Below are positions 24,537-31,947 of a stretch of 50,814 nt of DNA, in pieces. Origin of the DNA: an uncultured Bacteroidales bacterium (GTDB taxonomy: Bacteria; Bacteroidota; Bacteroidia; Bacteroidales; UBA932). Under the pieces are notes generated by a model, which ran no database searches, was not told the origin of the DNA, and saw only the letters and a list, made by a program, of their open reading frames with translations. Location of the stretch: contig ONDR01000015.1 in the NCBI GenBank assembly GCA_900316675.1, forward strand, positions 1 through 50,814, read 5' to 3'. The position numbers were made by a program, and so were the translations under genes. Numbering within the stretch: the stretch's first letter is position 1; each line of letters begins with the position of its first letter.

Positions 24537-25469
24537 GTGGTAACGTTTGATAAATTAAAGCTAGTAGCCGATGTAAATGCCATTGATATAATAGATGAGG
24601 AACCATTTGAGAAGATAGAGAAGGTTGGTATGTTGCCATCATACAAATACTATCAAGAAGTTCCCTTTTTACTGATGATAAAGATAGACTATCAAAAAAA
24701 GGAAGTGGTGGTGGAATTCTGTGGTAAAGTGCTTGGTAAAGATTATCCGAAACTGATTTCCAGGGATACAATTAGACATTGTTTTGAGAACATCAATGCT
24801 ATGGGTATTTGTCGTATTGATGTGGATATGATGATGGATGCTGATGTTGTAAAAGCCGATGTAACCAAAGATGTTCACAGTGTAAATGTACCTAAACTCA
24901 CCACCTACATCCGTAGCCACATTAGTAACTATCATCAGTTCATCAGTCGCATTTTACGTAATGGAAATCTAGTGGTTGAAAAAAACGTTGTCTCTAGAAA
25001 AACCAAAAAGAGAATGACTATATACGATAAGGGTAAAGAAATGCAGAAGGAGGCGAATAAGCGTTTCATTGAGGCTTATGGGTTGCAGGGTGCATTTGAT
25101 GGCACATGCAGATTTGAGATAAACCTCAACAGTAAAGAACAAGTCAGAACTACATTGAAGCTAGATAACAACAAACTCAGCAATGTACTTAATTCGTCAG
25201 CTAGTCCAATAAAGGATTTCATGGAGAAAGTAATAACTCCAGAAAAAGTGCCGATAGAGATGACCAGTAAGAAGGAGTATTTTACAATGTTAGTTCTCAA
25301 AGACTGTGATTATGACCTAGAGCGGGTTGAGGCTAAGATGCGAGAGCTACATACCAGCAGGGGTACTAATGTCACGAAGGTAATGGAACCGTATCGTGCG
25401 ATGATGGCGAAATTACATACAGAGGATGGTATGTCATATCCTCATGAACTCCTAGACTTGTTGGCGTAG
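24537..25469 (+). CDS. Phage/plasmid replication protein, II/X-like
   Basis: A 310-residue protein beginning at GTG 24537, directly after an in-frame TGA. The opening VTFDKLKLV and the block EFCGKVLGKDYPKLISRDTIRHCFENINAMGICRIDVDMMMDADVVKADVTKDV match, as I remember them, replication proteins of Bacteroidales mobile elements related to filamentous-phage gene II/X products. TIYDKGKEMQKE (Tyr and Lys) is a candidate for the nicking region of this rolling-circle family. CRFEINLNS is also family-like. If right, the element can replicate by nicking its own origin. The GTG start is uncertain. Confidence 0.55.
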   Translation: MVTFDKLKLVADVNAIDIIDEEPFEKIEKVGMLPSYKYYQEVPFLLMIKIDYQKKEVVVEFCGKVLGKDYPKLISRDTIRHCFENINAMGICRIDVDMMMDADVVKADVTKDVHSVNVPKLTTYIRSHISNYHQFISRILRNGNLVVEKNVVSRKTKKRMTIYDKGKEMQKEANKRFIEAYGLQGAFDGTCRFEINLNSKEQVRTTLKLDNNKLSNVLNSSASPIKDFMEKVITPEKVPIEMTSKKEYFTMLVLKDCDYDLERVEAKMRELHTSRGTNVTKVMEPYRAMMAKLHTEDGMSYPHELLDLLA

Positions 25470-25510
25470 TGTATCAAAACCTCTGCCGTATCAATTTAAG
25501 GTATAAAAAG

Positions 25511-25541
25511 AGGTGACACACCTAGTTTTGGTGTATCACCT
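25511..25541. terminator. Bidirectional terminator between rep and cargo gene
   Basis: AGGTGA-ACACC (25511-25522) mirrors GGTGT-TCACCT (25530-25541) around a TAGTTTT loop. It lies between the convergent replication gene and the minus-strand cargo gene and can end both. Confidence 0.75.
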
Positions 25542-25569
25542 TCAGATAATATCATATCTTGAAACGATA

Positions 25570-26256
25570 CTATTGTCCCAGGGCTTTTGCGAGCATTTCC
25601 AAAGGACGTGTTGCATCGAAGTAAATCTTTTTGTCAGAATAGTATTCGCTTGTTTCCTTCAAGGTGAAGACATCGCAAAACCCAACAAGGGCTTGGCTTT
25701 CGTACTCGTAAAGCTCAAGGTAATTACGCATAAACTCATATTCATCTTCCACGGATGTCACGCAGAATGGATACTCCTCATCGCCCAGTCCAGTCATAGC
25801 GATAGTATTGTAAATCCTCATTGCCCGATTGAAGTATTGTTTCGCTTCATCCTTGCTATATGAAGTATCTCCCGACTCTATCAGCAAAGCGATACACATC
25901 CCCGCTCTGTCCAGTGCTTCAAGATTAAGGGGGTTGATTGCCAATGCTTCTCTCGCTTTACCAAGGGCATTCACGTAGTCTTTTTGTGAGTACAGTTTCG
26001 ACATATCATCTACCAACGCGGCTTCTTTTCCATTAGAGAGGAGAGATTGACCATAGAACGCGATGATACGGTCATTGTATGTAAGAGTCGTATCCAAGGT
26101 TGGTGCGGATAGTCTGCTTACGAGTTCTCTAACGTCATCTGGGTCTTCCTTCACTATTTCCTTTACAACATCCCAGTCCATAGAGATGATTTCCCTCTGT
26201 CCGAAGGCGGCGAGGCAGGAGAACATGACTGCCAGCGAAAGAATAAGTTTCTTCAT
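25570..26256 (-). CDS. Secreted DUF4919-like protein
   Basis: A 228-residue exported protein: signal peptide MKKLILSLAVMFSCLAAFG, likely cut before QREI (the Cys at 14 is not in a good lipobox). The mature part is helical, with a TPR-like section (YVNALGKAREALAINPLNLEALDRAGM) and the ending segment SVEDEYEFMRNYLELYEYESQALVGFCDVFTL, which looks like the Bacteroidota DUF4919 family. Function unknown. It is a cargo gene within the element, transcribed with the 26271 gene from the promoter at 26556-26527. Confidence 0.65.
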   Translation of the reverse strand: MKKLILSLAVMFSCLAAFGQREIISMDWDVVKEIVKEDPDDVRELVSRLSAPTLDTTLTYNDRIIAFYGQSLLSNGKEAALVDDMSKLYSQKDYVNALGKAREALAINPLNLEALDRAGMCIALLIESGDTSYSKDEAKQYFNRAMRIYNTIAMTGLGDEEYPFCVTSVEDEYEFMRNYLELYEYESQALVGFCDVFTLKETSEYYSDKKIYFDATRPLEMLAKALGQ

Positions 26257-26270
26257 TTGAATGAGTTATT

Positions 26271-26498
26271 TTAGTCCCGTCGGGGAGATGTTATAATGAT
26301 ACCTTTCCTAATCATGCAATAATCATTCCGATAGGGCTTATCCCTAGAGATGTTGAGGTTTTTCAAGTACGAGTACGAGACCCCGATGGCATCCTTGTCC
26401 CAGTGGTCACAAAGGGCTTTCAGGTTACCGTAGTAGTAGTGCTGACCGTCCTTTTCAAGATGGACGATAGTCCGTACCTGCTTTATTTTATGGTCCAT
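26271..26498 (-). CDS. Small mobile-element protein of unknown function
   Basis: A 75-residue protein with no signal or membrane segment. Its central sequence HYYYGNLKALCDHWDKDAIGVSYSYLKN suggests a helix-turn-helix-sized fold of the kind found in small Bacteroidales element proteins. I use ATG 26498 rather than 26519 because a strong promoter predicts a transcript start near 26520. It precedes the secreted cargo gene by 14 bases. Confidence 0.6.
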   Translation of the reverse strand: MDHKIKQVRTIVHLEKDGQHYYYGNLKALCDHWDKDAIGVSYSYLKNLNISRDKPYRNDYCMIRKGIIITSPRRD

Positions 26499-26526
26499 TA
26501 CATTATCAATTAATATCACCTTTGGG

Positions 26527-26556
26527 CAAATTTAAGAAAATGTTGCATTTATTCAA
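26527..26556 (-). promoter_or_regulatory. Promoter for the 26271-25570 pair
   Basis: On the minus strand TTG (26556-26554), exactly 19 bases, then TAAATTTG (26534-26527): a full consensus promoter. The region to its right up to 26723 is very A+T-rich, with repeated GTTGCAT (26542, 26573) and ATGTATTCA-like words, and could hold the origin or a resolution site of the element. Confidence 0.7.
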
Positions 26557-26723
26557 AATAAGTCGCAAAATAGTTGCATATATTAAATATTAGCTATATA
26601 TTAGCTGAAGAACAAAAGAAGTAAAGAAAGTAAAATGTATTCAGAAAAAGAATGTATTCAAATTAATCCTAAAGACCTTTGAACACATACTGGTTTCTGT
26701 ATTCAACTTAAACAAAGATTAAA
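26557..26723. other. A+T-rich region with short repeats upstream of the small recombinase
   Basis: No gene. It contains two copies of TATTAGCT in close tandem near 26588-26604, two GTTGCAT words and three TGTATTCA words (26637, 26653, 26698 areas). Repeats of this sort next to a serine resolvase gene are compatible with a res site, but no clear pair of 28-bp inverted recombination sites can be recognised. Confidence 0.35.
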
Positions 26724-27344
26724 ATGAACTGCTACATTTACGCCAGAGTATCCAGCCTCAACGATAGGCAAAGCACAGAACGTCAAGTAATGGCCCTGTC
26801 AGATTATGCGAAGGGTCAAGGATACGAGATTAGCGGCATCTATGAGGAACATATCAGTGGCGCGGCTAAAGATAAAAAGGTATTGTCGGCTTGTCTGTCA
26901 GATGCTAAAGCCAATAATGTGGATTTAATACTGGTAAGTGAACTGTCCAGATGCGGTCGTGCAATCTGGGAAGTGCTGGCTACTATCAAGTACTGTGTAG
27001 ATAATAATATTGACCTGTTTTTTCAGAAAGAAGGGTTGAGGCTTTTCCAAGACGGCAAGGTAAATAGTGTGATGGCTATTTACATCAGCTGCTTGGGGTT
27101 CTGTGCCGAGAAGGAACGTGAGAATATTTACTTTAGGCTTTCGCAAGGCAGAGAGCTGGCAAAAACCAAGGGTGTCAAGATGGGAAGAAAAGTCGGTAGT
27201 GTTAAGAGTCATGAACAGAAAGCCTTGGAATACCAGCAGGTGATTAAAACTCTGAAAAAGGGTTTATCAGTACGTGATGCTGCAAAAGTATGCAGTGTTT
27301 CTATCAGTACTGTCCAACGTATCAAGAAAGAATTTACATTATAG
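26724..27344 (+). CDS. Small serine recombinase (resolvase/invertase family)
   Basis: A 206-residue site-specific recombinase. The nucleophile is Ser10 in YIYARVSS. The arginine-bearing LVSELSRCGR segment and the long E-helix (FCAEKERENIYFRLSQGRELAKTKG) follow, and a C-terminal helix-turn-helix (LSVRDAAKVCSVSISTVQRIKKEF) binds the site. Length fits resolvases and DNA invertases, not integrases. It could resolve dimers of the element or flip a segment. The neighbouring integrase presumably does the integration. Confidence 0.88.
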   Translation: MNCYIYARVSSLNDRQSTERQVMALSDYAKGQGYEISGIYEEHISGAAKDKKVLSACLSDAKANNVDLILVSELSRCGRAIWEVLATIKYCVDNNIDLFFQKEGLRLFQDGKVNSVMAIYISCLGFCAEKERENIYFRLSQGRELAKTKGVKMGRKVGSVKSHEQKALEYQQVIKTLKKGLSVRDAAKVCSVSISTVQRIKKEFTL

Positions 27345-27347
27345 AAC

Positions 27348-27378
27348 TTGTTTTCCTCAGATGAGATTTGTATATTTG
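27348..27378 (+). promoter_or_regulatory. Promoter of the 51-residue gene and integrase
   Basis: TTG (27348-27350), 20 bases, TATATTTG (27371-27378) form a strong promoter starting right at the end of the small recombinase gene. Transcription would begin near 27385. Confidence 0.65.
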
Positions 27379-27383
27379 TAATG

Positions 27384-27454
27384 GTTGAGGCTGAATAAAT
27401 CCTCAACCGCTGGGTTCTCCAGCAATCATAAGCGGCCACGGCATCACAGTGGCA
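27384..27454 (+). promoter_or_regulatory. Structured leader upstream of the integrase operon
   Basis: GGTTGAGG (27384-27391) pairs with CCTCAACC (27402-27409), followed by GCTGG/CCAGC (27410-27424) and GCCAC/GTGGC (about 27435-27453). Three adjacent hairpins occupy most of the leader of a phage-like integrase operon, suggesting expression control at the RNA level, or alternatively part of a recombination site. Confidence 0.4.
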
Positions 27455-27472
27455 CTAACACCAGAATTTTAA

Positions 27473-27628
27473 ATGTTAAGTTTAGAAAGATGCAACAGTA
27501 TCCTTCAAAAACACGGTGTGTCTCTTCCTAGTGAAGAGGTTCAAAAACTAAAAACCTTCCTAGAAGACTTGGCAAGAATACAACTAGAGGAGGAAAACAA
27601 ATTCAATAATAACAAATTAAATAACTAA
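27473..27628 (+). CDS. 51-residue protein upstream of the large integrase
   Basis: A small helical protein (SLERCNSILQKHGVSLPSEE then VQKLKTFLEDLARIQLEEE) ending two bases before the integrase ATG. Short genes of this type precede large serine recombinases in other Bacteroidales elements, as I recall, so it is probably real and coupled to the integrase, perhaps as a directionality or regulatory factor. That role is inference. Confidence 0.6.
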   Translation: MLSLERCNSILQKHGVSLPSEEVQKLKTFLEDLARIQLEEENKFNNNKLNN

Positions 27629-27630
27629 TT

Positions 27631-29214
27631 ATGGAACAAGATTTAAAAAATGTCATCCTTTATACTAGAGTATCAAGTGACGAACAAAGAACAGAACGAT
27701 TAAGTATCGAAAACCAAGAACGCGCATTAACAACTTACTGCGAGGCAAAAGGATTTAGAATAATTGGTGAGGCTTACCATGAAGACTATTCGGCCAGGGA
27801 TTTTGACATGAAAAGACCAGAAATCAAGAACATCTATGAGTATTGCAAGAAGAATAAAGGGAAAGTGGATAAGGTATTATTCCTTAGATGGGATAGATAC
27901 TCCAGGAATGTCGAATTTGCATTTACGTATAAACGATTATTCATGGATGAGCTGGGCGTCGAAATTAATGCTATTGAAGAGCCGATAGATTTCAATGCTA
28001 CCGATTGGCCCATGTGGCTTTCCTTCCGTTGCGGTGTAGCACATACCGAGGATAATAAAATAGCACGTAGAACCCAAGAAGGCATCCATGAGCATCTAAT
28101 GCGTGGTGAGTGGTGCAGCTCTGCTCCAAGGGGTTATAAGAATATTAAAGCAAATGAAGAAACTGGGACTGACCACTATATTGTTATAGACCCAGTAATG
28201 GGAGATATTGTTCGTAAAGTATTTAGTGAGGTTGCTAAAGGCTTAGAAACACCTGCCGAGATTAGAAGAAGACTACTTCCAAATGCCAGTAAAACATCTT
28301 TCTTCAAAATGCTTAAGAATAGGTTCTACATCGGAAAAATCTATGTTCCAGCATTTATGGATTACCCAGCTACAGAAGTTCAAGGTAGACATCCTGCATT
28401 AATAGACGAAGAAACTTTCAATGCCGTTCAAGATATTATGAGCGGCAAACGAAAAAAAAAACCTAGAAGTGGTAAGCAAACCAACCCCAATTTATATTTG
28501 AGAAAGTATCTAGTCTGTCCAGTCTGTGGACATAGAATTACTGGGGCTACATCAAAAGGAAACGGTGGGAGTTATGACTATTATTGTTGCAATCATGACC
28601 ATAAGCACTTGAACATTCGTGCAGAAAAGGCAAATGATTTGTTCCAAGAATATGTATCTACCTTAACTCCCACTTCTTTTGCTGTAGACATGTACAAAGA
28701 AATCTTAAAGGATATGCGAGGCTATACTGCAAGAGCAAATTCCATCACTATCTCCAAAATCCAGCAAGAGGTGGAAAAAATTAATACCAGGATTTCAAAA
28801 GTTAACGATGCTTACTTTGATGGGGAGATAAATAAGACTGATAGAGAAGAGCAATTAGCCAGATATACCAAAGATAAGAAAGACCTAGAAATGCGTATAA
28901 AGGCTTTAAAAACCAGCGAAGAATTGAATTTAAAAGACAAAGTAGACTACAGCATGTCATTGGTGGAAAATCTTGATTACTACTTTGCAAATTCTACGGC
29001 CGAGACAAAGACAAAAATACTTGGTTCGATTTTTAATTCAGAAATTGTATTTGACGGTGAAAATTATCGAACCACTGAATTCAACAATGTTCTCAAATAT
29101 ATTTACGATAATATCAATGAATTACAAGGCAAAACGAAAGCGGAACTATCTGATTTTTCAGATAATTCCGCTTTGGTAGCCCGACGTGGAATCGAACCAC
29201 GATTTAAAGTTTAG
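27631..29214 (+). CDS. Large serine integrase; C-terminus encoded by tRNA-Arg sequence
   Basis: A 527-residue large serine recombinase that would integrate and excise the element. The N-terminal resolvase domain has the nucleophile Ser15 in YTRVSSDEQ. A recombinase domain follows (about 165-275, RGYKNI to NRFYIGKI), then a zinc ribbon (CPVCGH ... CCNHDHKH, about 298-325) and a coiled coil (about 360-430). The last 13 codons or so (VARRGIEPRFKV, 29176-29211) are read from the opposite strand of the tRNA-Arg gene, and the stop TAG at 29212 lies inside it. So integration has probably supplied a different C-terminus from that in the excised circle. Confidence 0.85.
   Translation: MEQDLKNVILYTRVSSDEQRTERLSIENQERALTTYCEAKGFRIIGEAYHEDYSARDFDMKRPEIKNIYEYCKKNKGKVDKVLFLRWDRYSRNVEFAFTYKRLFMDELGVEINAIEEPIDFNATDWPMWLSFRCGVAHTEDNKIARRTQEGIHEHLMRGEWCSSAPRGYKNIKANEETGTDHYIVIDPVMGDIVRKVFSEVAKGLETPAEIRRRLLPNASKTSFFKMLKNRFYIGKIYVPAFMDYPATEVQGRHPALIDEETFNAVQDIMSGKRKKKPRSGKQTNPNLYLRKYLVCPVCGHRITGATSKGNGGSYDYYCCNHDHKHLNIRAEKANDLFQEYVSTLTPTSFAVDMYKEILKDMRGYTARANSITISKIQQEVEKINTRISKVNDAYFDGEINKTDREEQLARYTKDKKDLEMRIKALKTSEELNLKDKVDYSMSLVENLDYYFANSTAETKTKILGSIFNSEIVFDGENYRTTEFNNVLKYIYDNINELQGKTKAELSDFSDNSALVARRGIEPRFKV
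29137..29174 (-). terminator. tRNA-Arg terminator hairpin
   Basis: Positions 29137-29153 and 29158-29174 form a 17-bp stem with one mismatch and a four-base loop. On the minus strand it begins at the CCA end of tRNA-Arg and is followed by a short T-rich run (CGTTTTG). It also lies within the integrase coding region (codons for KAELSDFSDNSA). Confidence 0.7.
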
Positions 29215-29248
29215 GAAACTTCCGTTCTATCCGTTGAACTATCGAGCC
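29174..29248 (-). tRNA. tRNA-Arg, anticodon CCU (codon AGG)
   Basis: Full cloverleaf on the minus strand: acceptor GGCTCGA/TCGGGCT, D stem GTTC/GAAC, anticodon stem GAAGT/ACTTT with loop TTCCTAA (anticodon CCT), T arm CGTGG-TTCGATT-CCACG, discriminator A and an encoded CCA (29176-29174). It lies 32 bases after rpmF in the same direction. Its 3' end is the attachment region of the integrated element. Confidence 0.93.
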
Positions 29249-29280
29249 ATATTGGTACAGGCGCAACGCGCCCGGCCATA

Positions 29281-29463
29281 TTACTCAGCGTCCTTTACGA
29301 TGATCTGACGACCACGATAGTAGCCGCACTCAGGGCATACGCGATGGTAGATAACGGTTGCACCACAGTTGGGGCAAGTTGCAAGAGTAGGAACTGCAGC
29401 GAAATCGTGAGTTCTTCTCTTATCTCTTCTCTGCTTTGAGAGTTTGTGTTTAGGATGTGCCAT
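29281..29463 (-). CDS. rpmF: Ribosomal protein bL32
   Basis: A 60-residue zinc-binding ribosomal protein. The N-terminus MAHPKHKLSKQRRDKRR is typical, and the zinc ribbon CPNC (30-33) and CPEC (43-46) is complete. It follows the DUF177 gene by 39 bases, the common yceD-rpmF pairing. The tRNA-Arg gene follows directly downstream. Confidence 0.97.
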   Translation of the reverse strand: MAHPKHKLSKQRRDKRRTHDFAAVPTLATCPNCGATVIYHRVCPECGYYRGRQIIVKDAE

Positions 29464-29502
29464 TGTTATATAACTTTTTAATTATTAATCATATAAAATT
29501 CT

Positions 29503-29973
29503 TTACTTCAAGTCTTTAAGCAAAGCCCCCAGTGACGCAAACGGGGAATCCCCGCTCACCGGTTCCTTGCTGCCGCCACCCAGATGCTTTATTACCTCGG
29601 GGTCACATTTTCCGTCGGCGTGTACGCGCCGCAGAGGCAGTGCCAGGCAGGAATAGTCATATACGTCCTGACTAAGGTCATACTCTTCCTTATCCTGCAG
29701 GTCTTCGGCCTTGAGCTCGATGTCGAACGTGTCCCTTACCTCCATTTCAAGCGGAGCAAGACACCTGTCGCAAGGGACAGTCAACGTGCCGTCAAGACTG
29801 ACGTTAAACCCGATACAGTCACCTGATTTCTCAAGCTTTACGTCTACCGAAACCTTGGCATCAAGGATGTCGGAATTACCAAATGAAGCAAAGAACTCCT
29901 TCCCTAAATCCCGGTGGAAACGCTGTTTTCCGTCGGGTAATCCATTTAGCTGTATGACAAAAATTTCGTCCAT
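29503..29973 (-). CDS. yceD: YceD/DUF177 family protein
   Basis: A 156-residue protein of the DUF177 family (also called YceD), linked in bacteria and plants to 23S rRNA accumulation. The family core is visible in the CDRCLAPLEMEVRDTFDIEL segment and the acidic stretch after it. Start ATG 29973 is preferred over 30003 because the extra residues lie close to the -7 box and give a poor ribosome site. It is cotranscribed with rpmF. Confidence 0.85.
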   Translation of the reverse strand: MDEIFVIQLNGLPDGKQRFHRDLGKEFFASFGNSDILDAKVSVDVKLEKSGDCIGFNVSLDGTLTVPCDRCLAPLEMEVRDTFDIELKAEDLQDKEEYDLSQDVYDYSCLALPLRRVHADGKCDPEVIKHLGGGSKEPVSGDSPFASLGALLKDLK

Positions 29974-30000
29974 TTTGCAGTAAACAGATTTTAAGGGCTG

Positions 30001-30032
30001 CAAAGATAGTAAATCTTTTCAAAAAATACCAA
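30001..30032 (-). promoter_or_regulatory. yceD-rpmF promoter
   Basis: On the minus strand TATCTTTG (30008-30001) with TTG (30032-30030) 21 bases upstream. The -33 element touches the typA stop codon. Transcript start would be about 20 bases before the yceD ATG. Confidence 0.55.
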
Positions 30033-30033
30033 A

Positions 30034-31842
30034 TTATTCCTCGAAATCTCCGCCACCCTGACGCTTACGGTCAAGAGGATCAAGAAGAACCTTACGAATT
30101 CTCATGAAATGAGGGGTAACTTCTACAAGTTCGTCCTCGCGGATGTACTCAAGGGCCTCTTCAAGGGAGAACTTCACAGCAGGAGGGAGGATAATTTTCT
30201 CGTCGCTACCGGAAGCACGTACGTTGGTAAGTTTTTTGGTCTTGCAGATATTCACGTTAAGGTCACGCTCGCGGGTATGCTCGCCCACTACCTGGCCTGC
30301 ATATATTTCTTCACCGGGCTCTACAAAGAACTTACCCCTGTCCAGAAGCTTGTTCATAGAGTATGCAATGGCGTTACCGGTCTCAAGGGATACGAGCGAA
30401 CCGTTGTTGCGGCGGTCGATCTCTCCCTTGTAAGGCTGATACTCCTTGAAGCGGTGGGCCATAACGGCCTCGCCCTGGGTTGCAGTCAGCATGTTGCTAC
30501 GCAGACCCATAATACCACGGGTAGGAATGTCGAACTCAAGAAGGGTGCGGTCTCCGCGGGGCTCCATGTGGGTAAGTGCGCCCTTGCGGCGGGTAGAAAG
30601 CTCTATGGCAGTGCCCACAAACTCTTCCGGAACCTCAATTGACAGCTCCTCAATAGGCTCGCAACGCTGGCCGTTGATGGTTTTGTCAAGCACCTTGGGC
30701 TGGCCAACCTGAAGCTCGAAGCCCTCACGGCGCATGGTTTCAATAAGTACTGAAAGATGCAGCACGCCGCGGCCGAATACAACGAATGAATCGGCATTCT
30801 GGCCAGGCTTAACCCTAAGTGCCAGGTTCTTCTCAAGCTCTTTGTCAAGACGATCCTTCAAGTGTCTGGAAGTCACGTATTTACCATCCTTTCCAAAGAA
30901 GGGGCTGTTGTTGATGGAGAACATCATGCTCATGGTAGGCTCGTCCACAGCGATGGGCGGCAGGGCCTCCGGATTCTCGTAATCTGCGATTGTATCTCCA
31001 ATCTCGAAGCCTTCGATACCTACAACTGCGCAGATGTCGCCACAATGAACCTCGTCAACATTCTTCTTGCCCAGGCCGTCAAAGACCATGAGCTGCTTGA
31101 TTTTCTGCTTCTCAACTATATCGTACCTCTTGCAGAGGCTGATGTTCATGCCGGTTTTGAGGGTGCCACGGGTGATGCGGCCCACTGCGATACGGCCTAC
31201 GTAAGGTGAGTACTCCAAAGAGGAGATGAGCATCTGGGGAGTGCCTTCTTTCTCTTCGGGGGCAGGGATAACCTCAAGGATGGCATCCAGAAGGGCGGTG
31301 ATATCCTGGGTAGGATTGCGCCAGTCATCTGACATCCAGCCCTGCTTTGCGCTGCCGTAAATGGTCTTGAAGTCAAGCTGCTCTTCAGTTGCGCCAAGAG
31401 AGAACATCAGGTCGAAGACCTCTTCCTGGACTTCGTCCGGACGGCAGTTGGGTTTATCTACCTTATTAATTACGACGATAGGCTTCTTGCCCATGTCAAG
31501 AGCTTTGTTCAGCACGAAACGGGTCTGGGGCATGCAGCCTTCGAAGGCATCGACAAGCAGCAGCACACCGTCCGCCATGTTAAGAACTCGCTCTACCTCT
31601 CCGCCAAAATCACTATGGCCGGGAGTATCTATAATGTTGATTTTTACGCCTTTATAAACAACGGACACGTTCTTTGCAAGGATGGTGATACCACGCTCGC
31701 GCTCGAGGTCGTTGTTGTCAAGAATGAGTTCGCCAAGATTCTCCGGGCGGCGAACAAGGTTTGCCTGATATATCATTCTATCCACCATAGTGGTCTTGCC
31801 ATGGTCTACGTGGGCTATCAGGGCTATGTTTCTAACATCCAT
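30034..31842 (-). CDS. typA: Translational GTPase TypA/BipA
   Basis: A 602-residue ribosome-associated GTPase acting in ribosome assembly and stress. G motifs are present: [35 protein letters not shown] and NKVDKP. Elongation-factor-like domains II, III and V follow, then the BipA-specific C-terminal domain ([26 protein letters not shown]). Start ATG 31842 ([11 protein letters not shown]) is preferred over a TTG at 31860. Divergent from guaA with an 105-bp gap holding both -7 boxes. Confidence 0.96.
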   Translation of the reverse strand: MDVRNIALIAHVDHGKTTMVDRMIYQANLVRRPENLGELILDNNDLERERGITILAKNVSVVYKGVKINIIDTPGHSDFGGEVERVLNMADGVLLLVDAFEGCMPQTRFVLNKALDMGKKPIVVINKVDKPNCRPDEVQEEVFDLMFSLGATEEQLDFKTIYGSAKQGWMSDDWRNPTQDITALLDAILEVIPAPEEKEGTPQMLISSLEYSPYVGRIAVGRITRGTLKTGMNISLCKRYDIVEKQKIKQLMVFDGLGKKNVDEVHCGDICAVVGIEGFEIGDTIADYENPEALPPIAVDEPTMSMMFSINNSPFFGKDGKYVTSRHLKDRLDKELEKNLALRVKPGQNADSFVVFGRGVLHLSVLIETMRREGFELQVGQPKVLDKTINGQRCEPIEELSIEVPEEFVGTAIELSTRRKGALTHMEPRGDRTLLEFDIPTRGIMGLRSNMLTATQGEAVMAHRFKEYQPYKGEIDRRNNGSLVSLETGNAIAYSMNKLLDRGKFFVEPGEEIYAGQVVGEHTRERDLNVNICKTKKLTNVRASGSDEKIILPPAVKFSLEEALEYIREDELVEVTPHFMRIRKVLLDPLDRKRQGGGDFEE

Positions 31843-31870
31843 CTTAAAGTAGTTTTTCAATAAAATCTTG

Positions 31871-31919
31871 CAAATTTACTACTTTCTTAAGAAAGAATGA
31901 ATTTTTTGTACTAAATTTG
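31871..31919. promoter_or_regulatory. Divergent -7 boxes for typA and guaA
   Basis: TAAATTTG on the minus strand (31878-31871) serves typA and TAAATTTG on the plus strand (31912-31919) serves guaA. Neither has a TTG at 19-21 bases. The centre contains TTTCTTAAGAAA (31883-31894), a 12-bp perfect palindrome lying between the two promoters, which could be a shared operator. Confidence 0.5.
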
Positions 31920-31947
31920 CGCTTCGATTGTCCGTAAATTCTAAAAT

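Larger units (their letters stand above)
23941..29174. mobile_element. Integrated element at tRNA-Arg(CCU) with two serine recombinases
   Basis: About 5.2 kb that is visibly richer in A+T than both flanks and ends on the right at the 3' end of a tRNA-Arg gene. It carries a NUMOD-like small protein, a II/X-type replication protein, a secreted cargo protein, a small MGE-type protein, a small serine recombinase and a large serine integrase oriented towards the tRNA. No relaxase, conjugation or phage structural genes are seen. A replicating plasmid-like or phage-satellite-like integrated element fits. The left end is approximate, since serine integrases leave only a short core identity. Confidence 0.7.

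Noticed and set aside
30034..31860. TTG start at 31860 for typA
   Set aside because: The ATG at 31842 begins the family-typical [11 protein letters not shown]; the six extra codons add nothing conserved.
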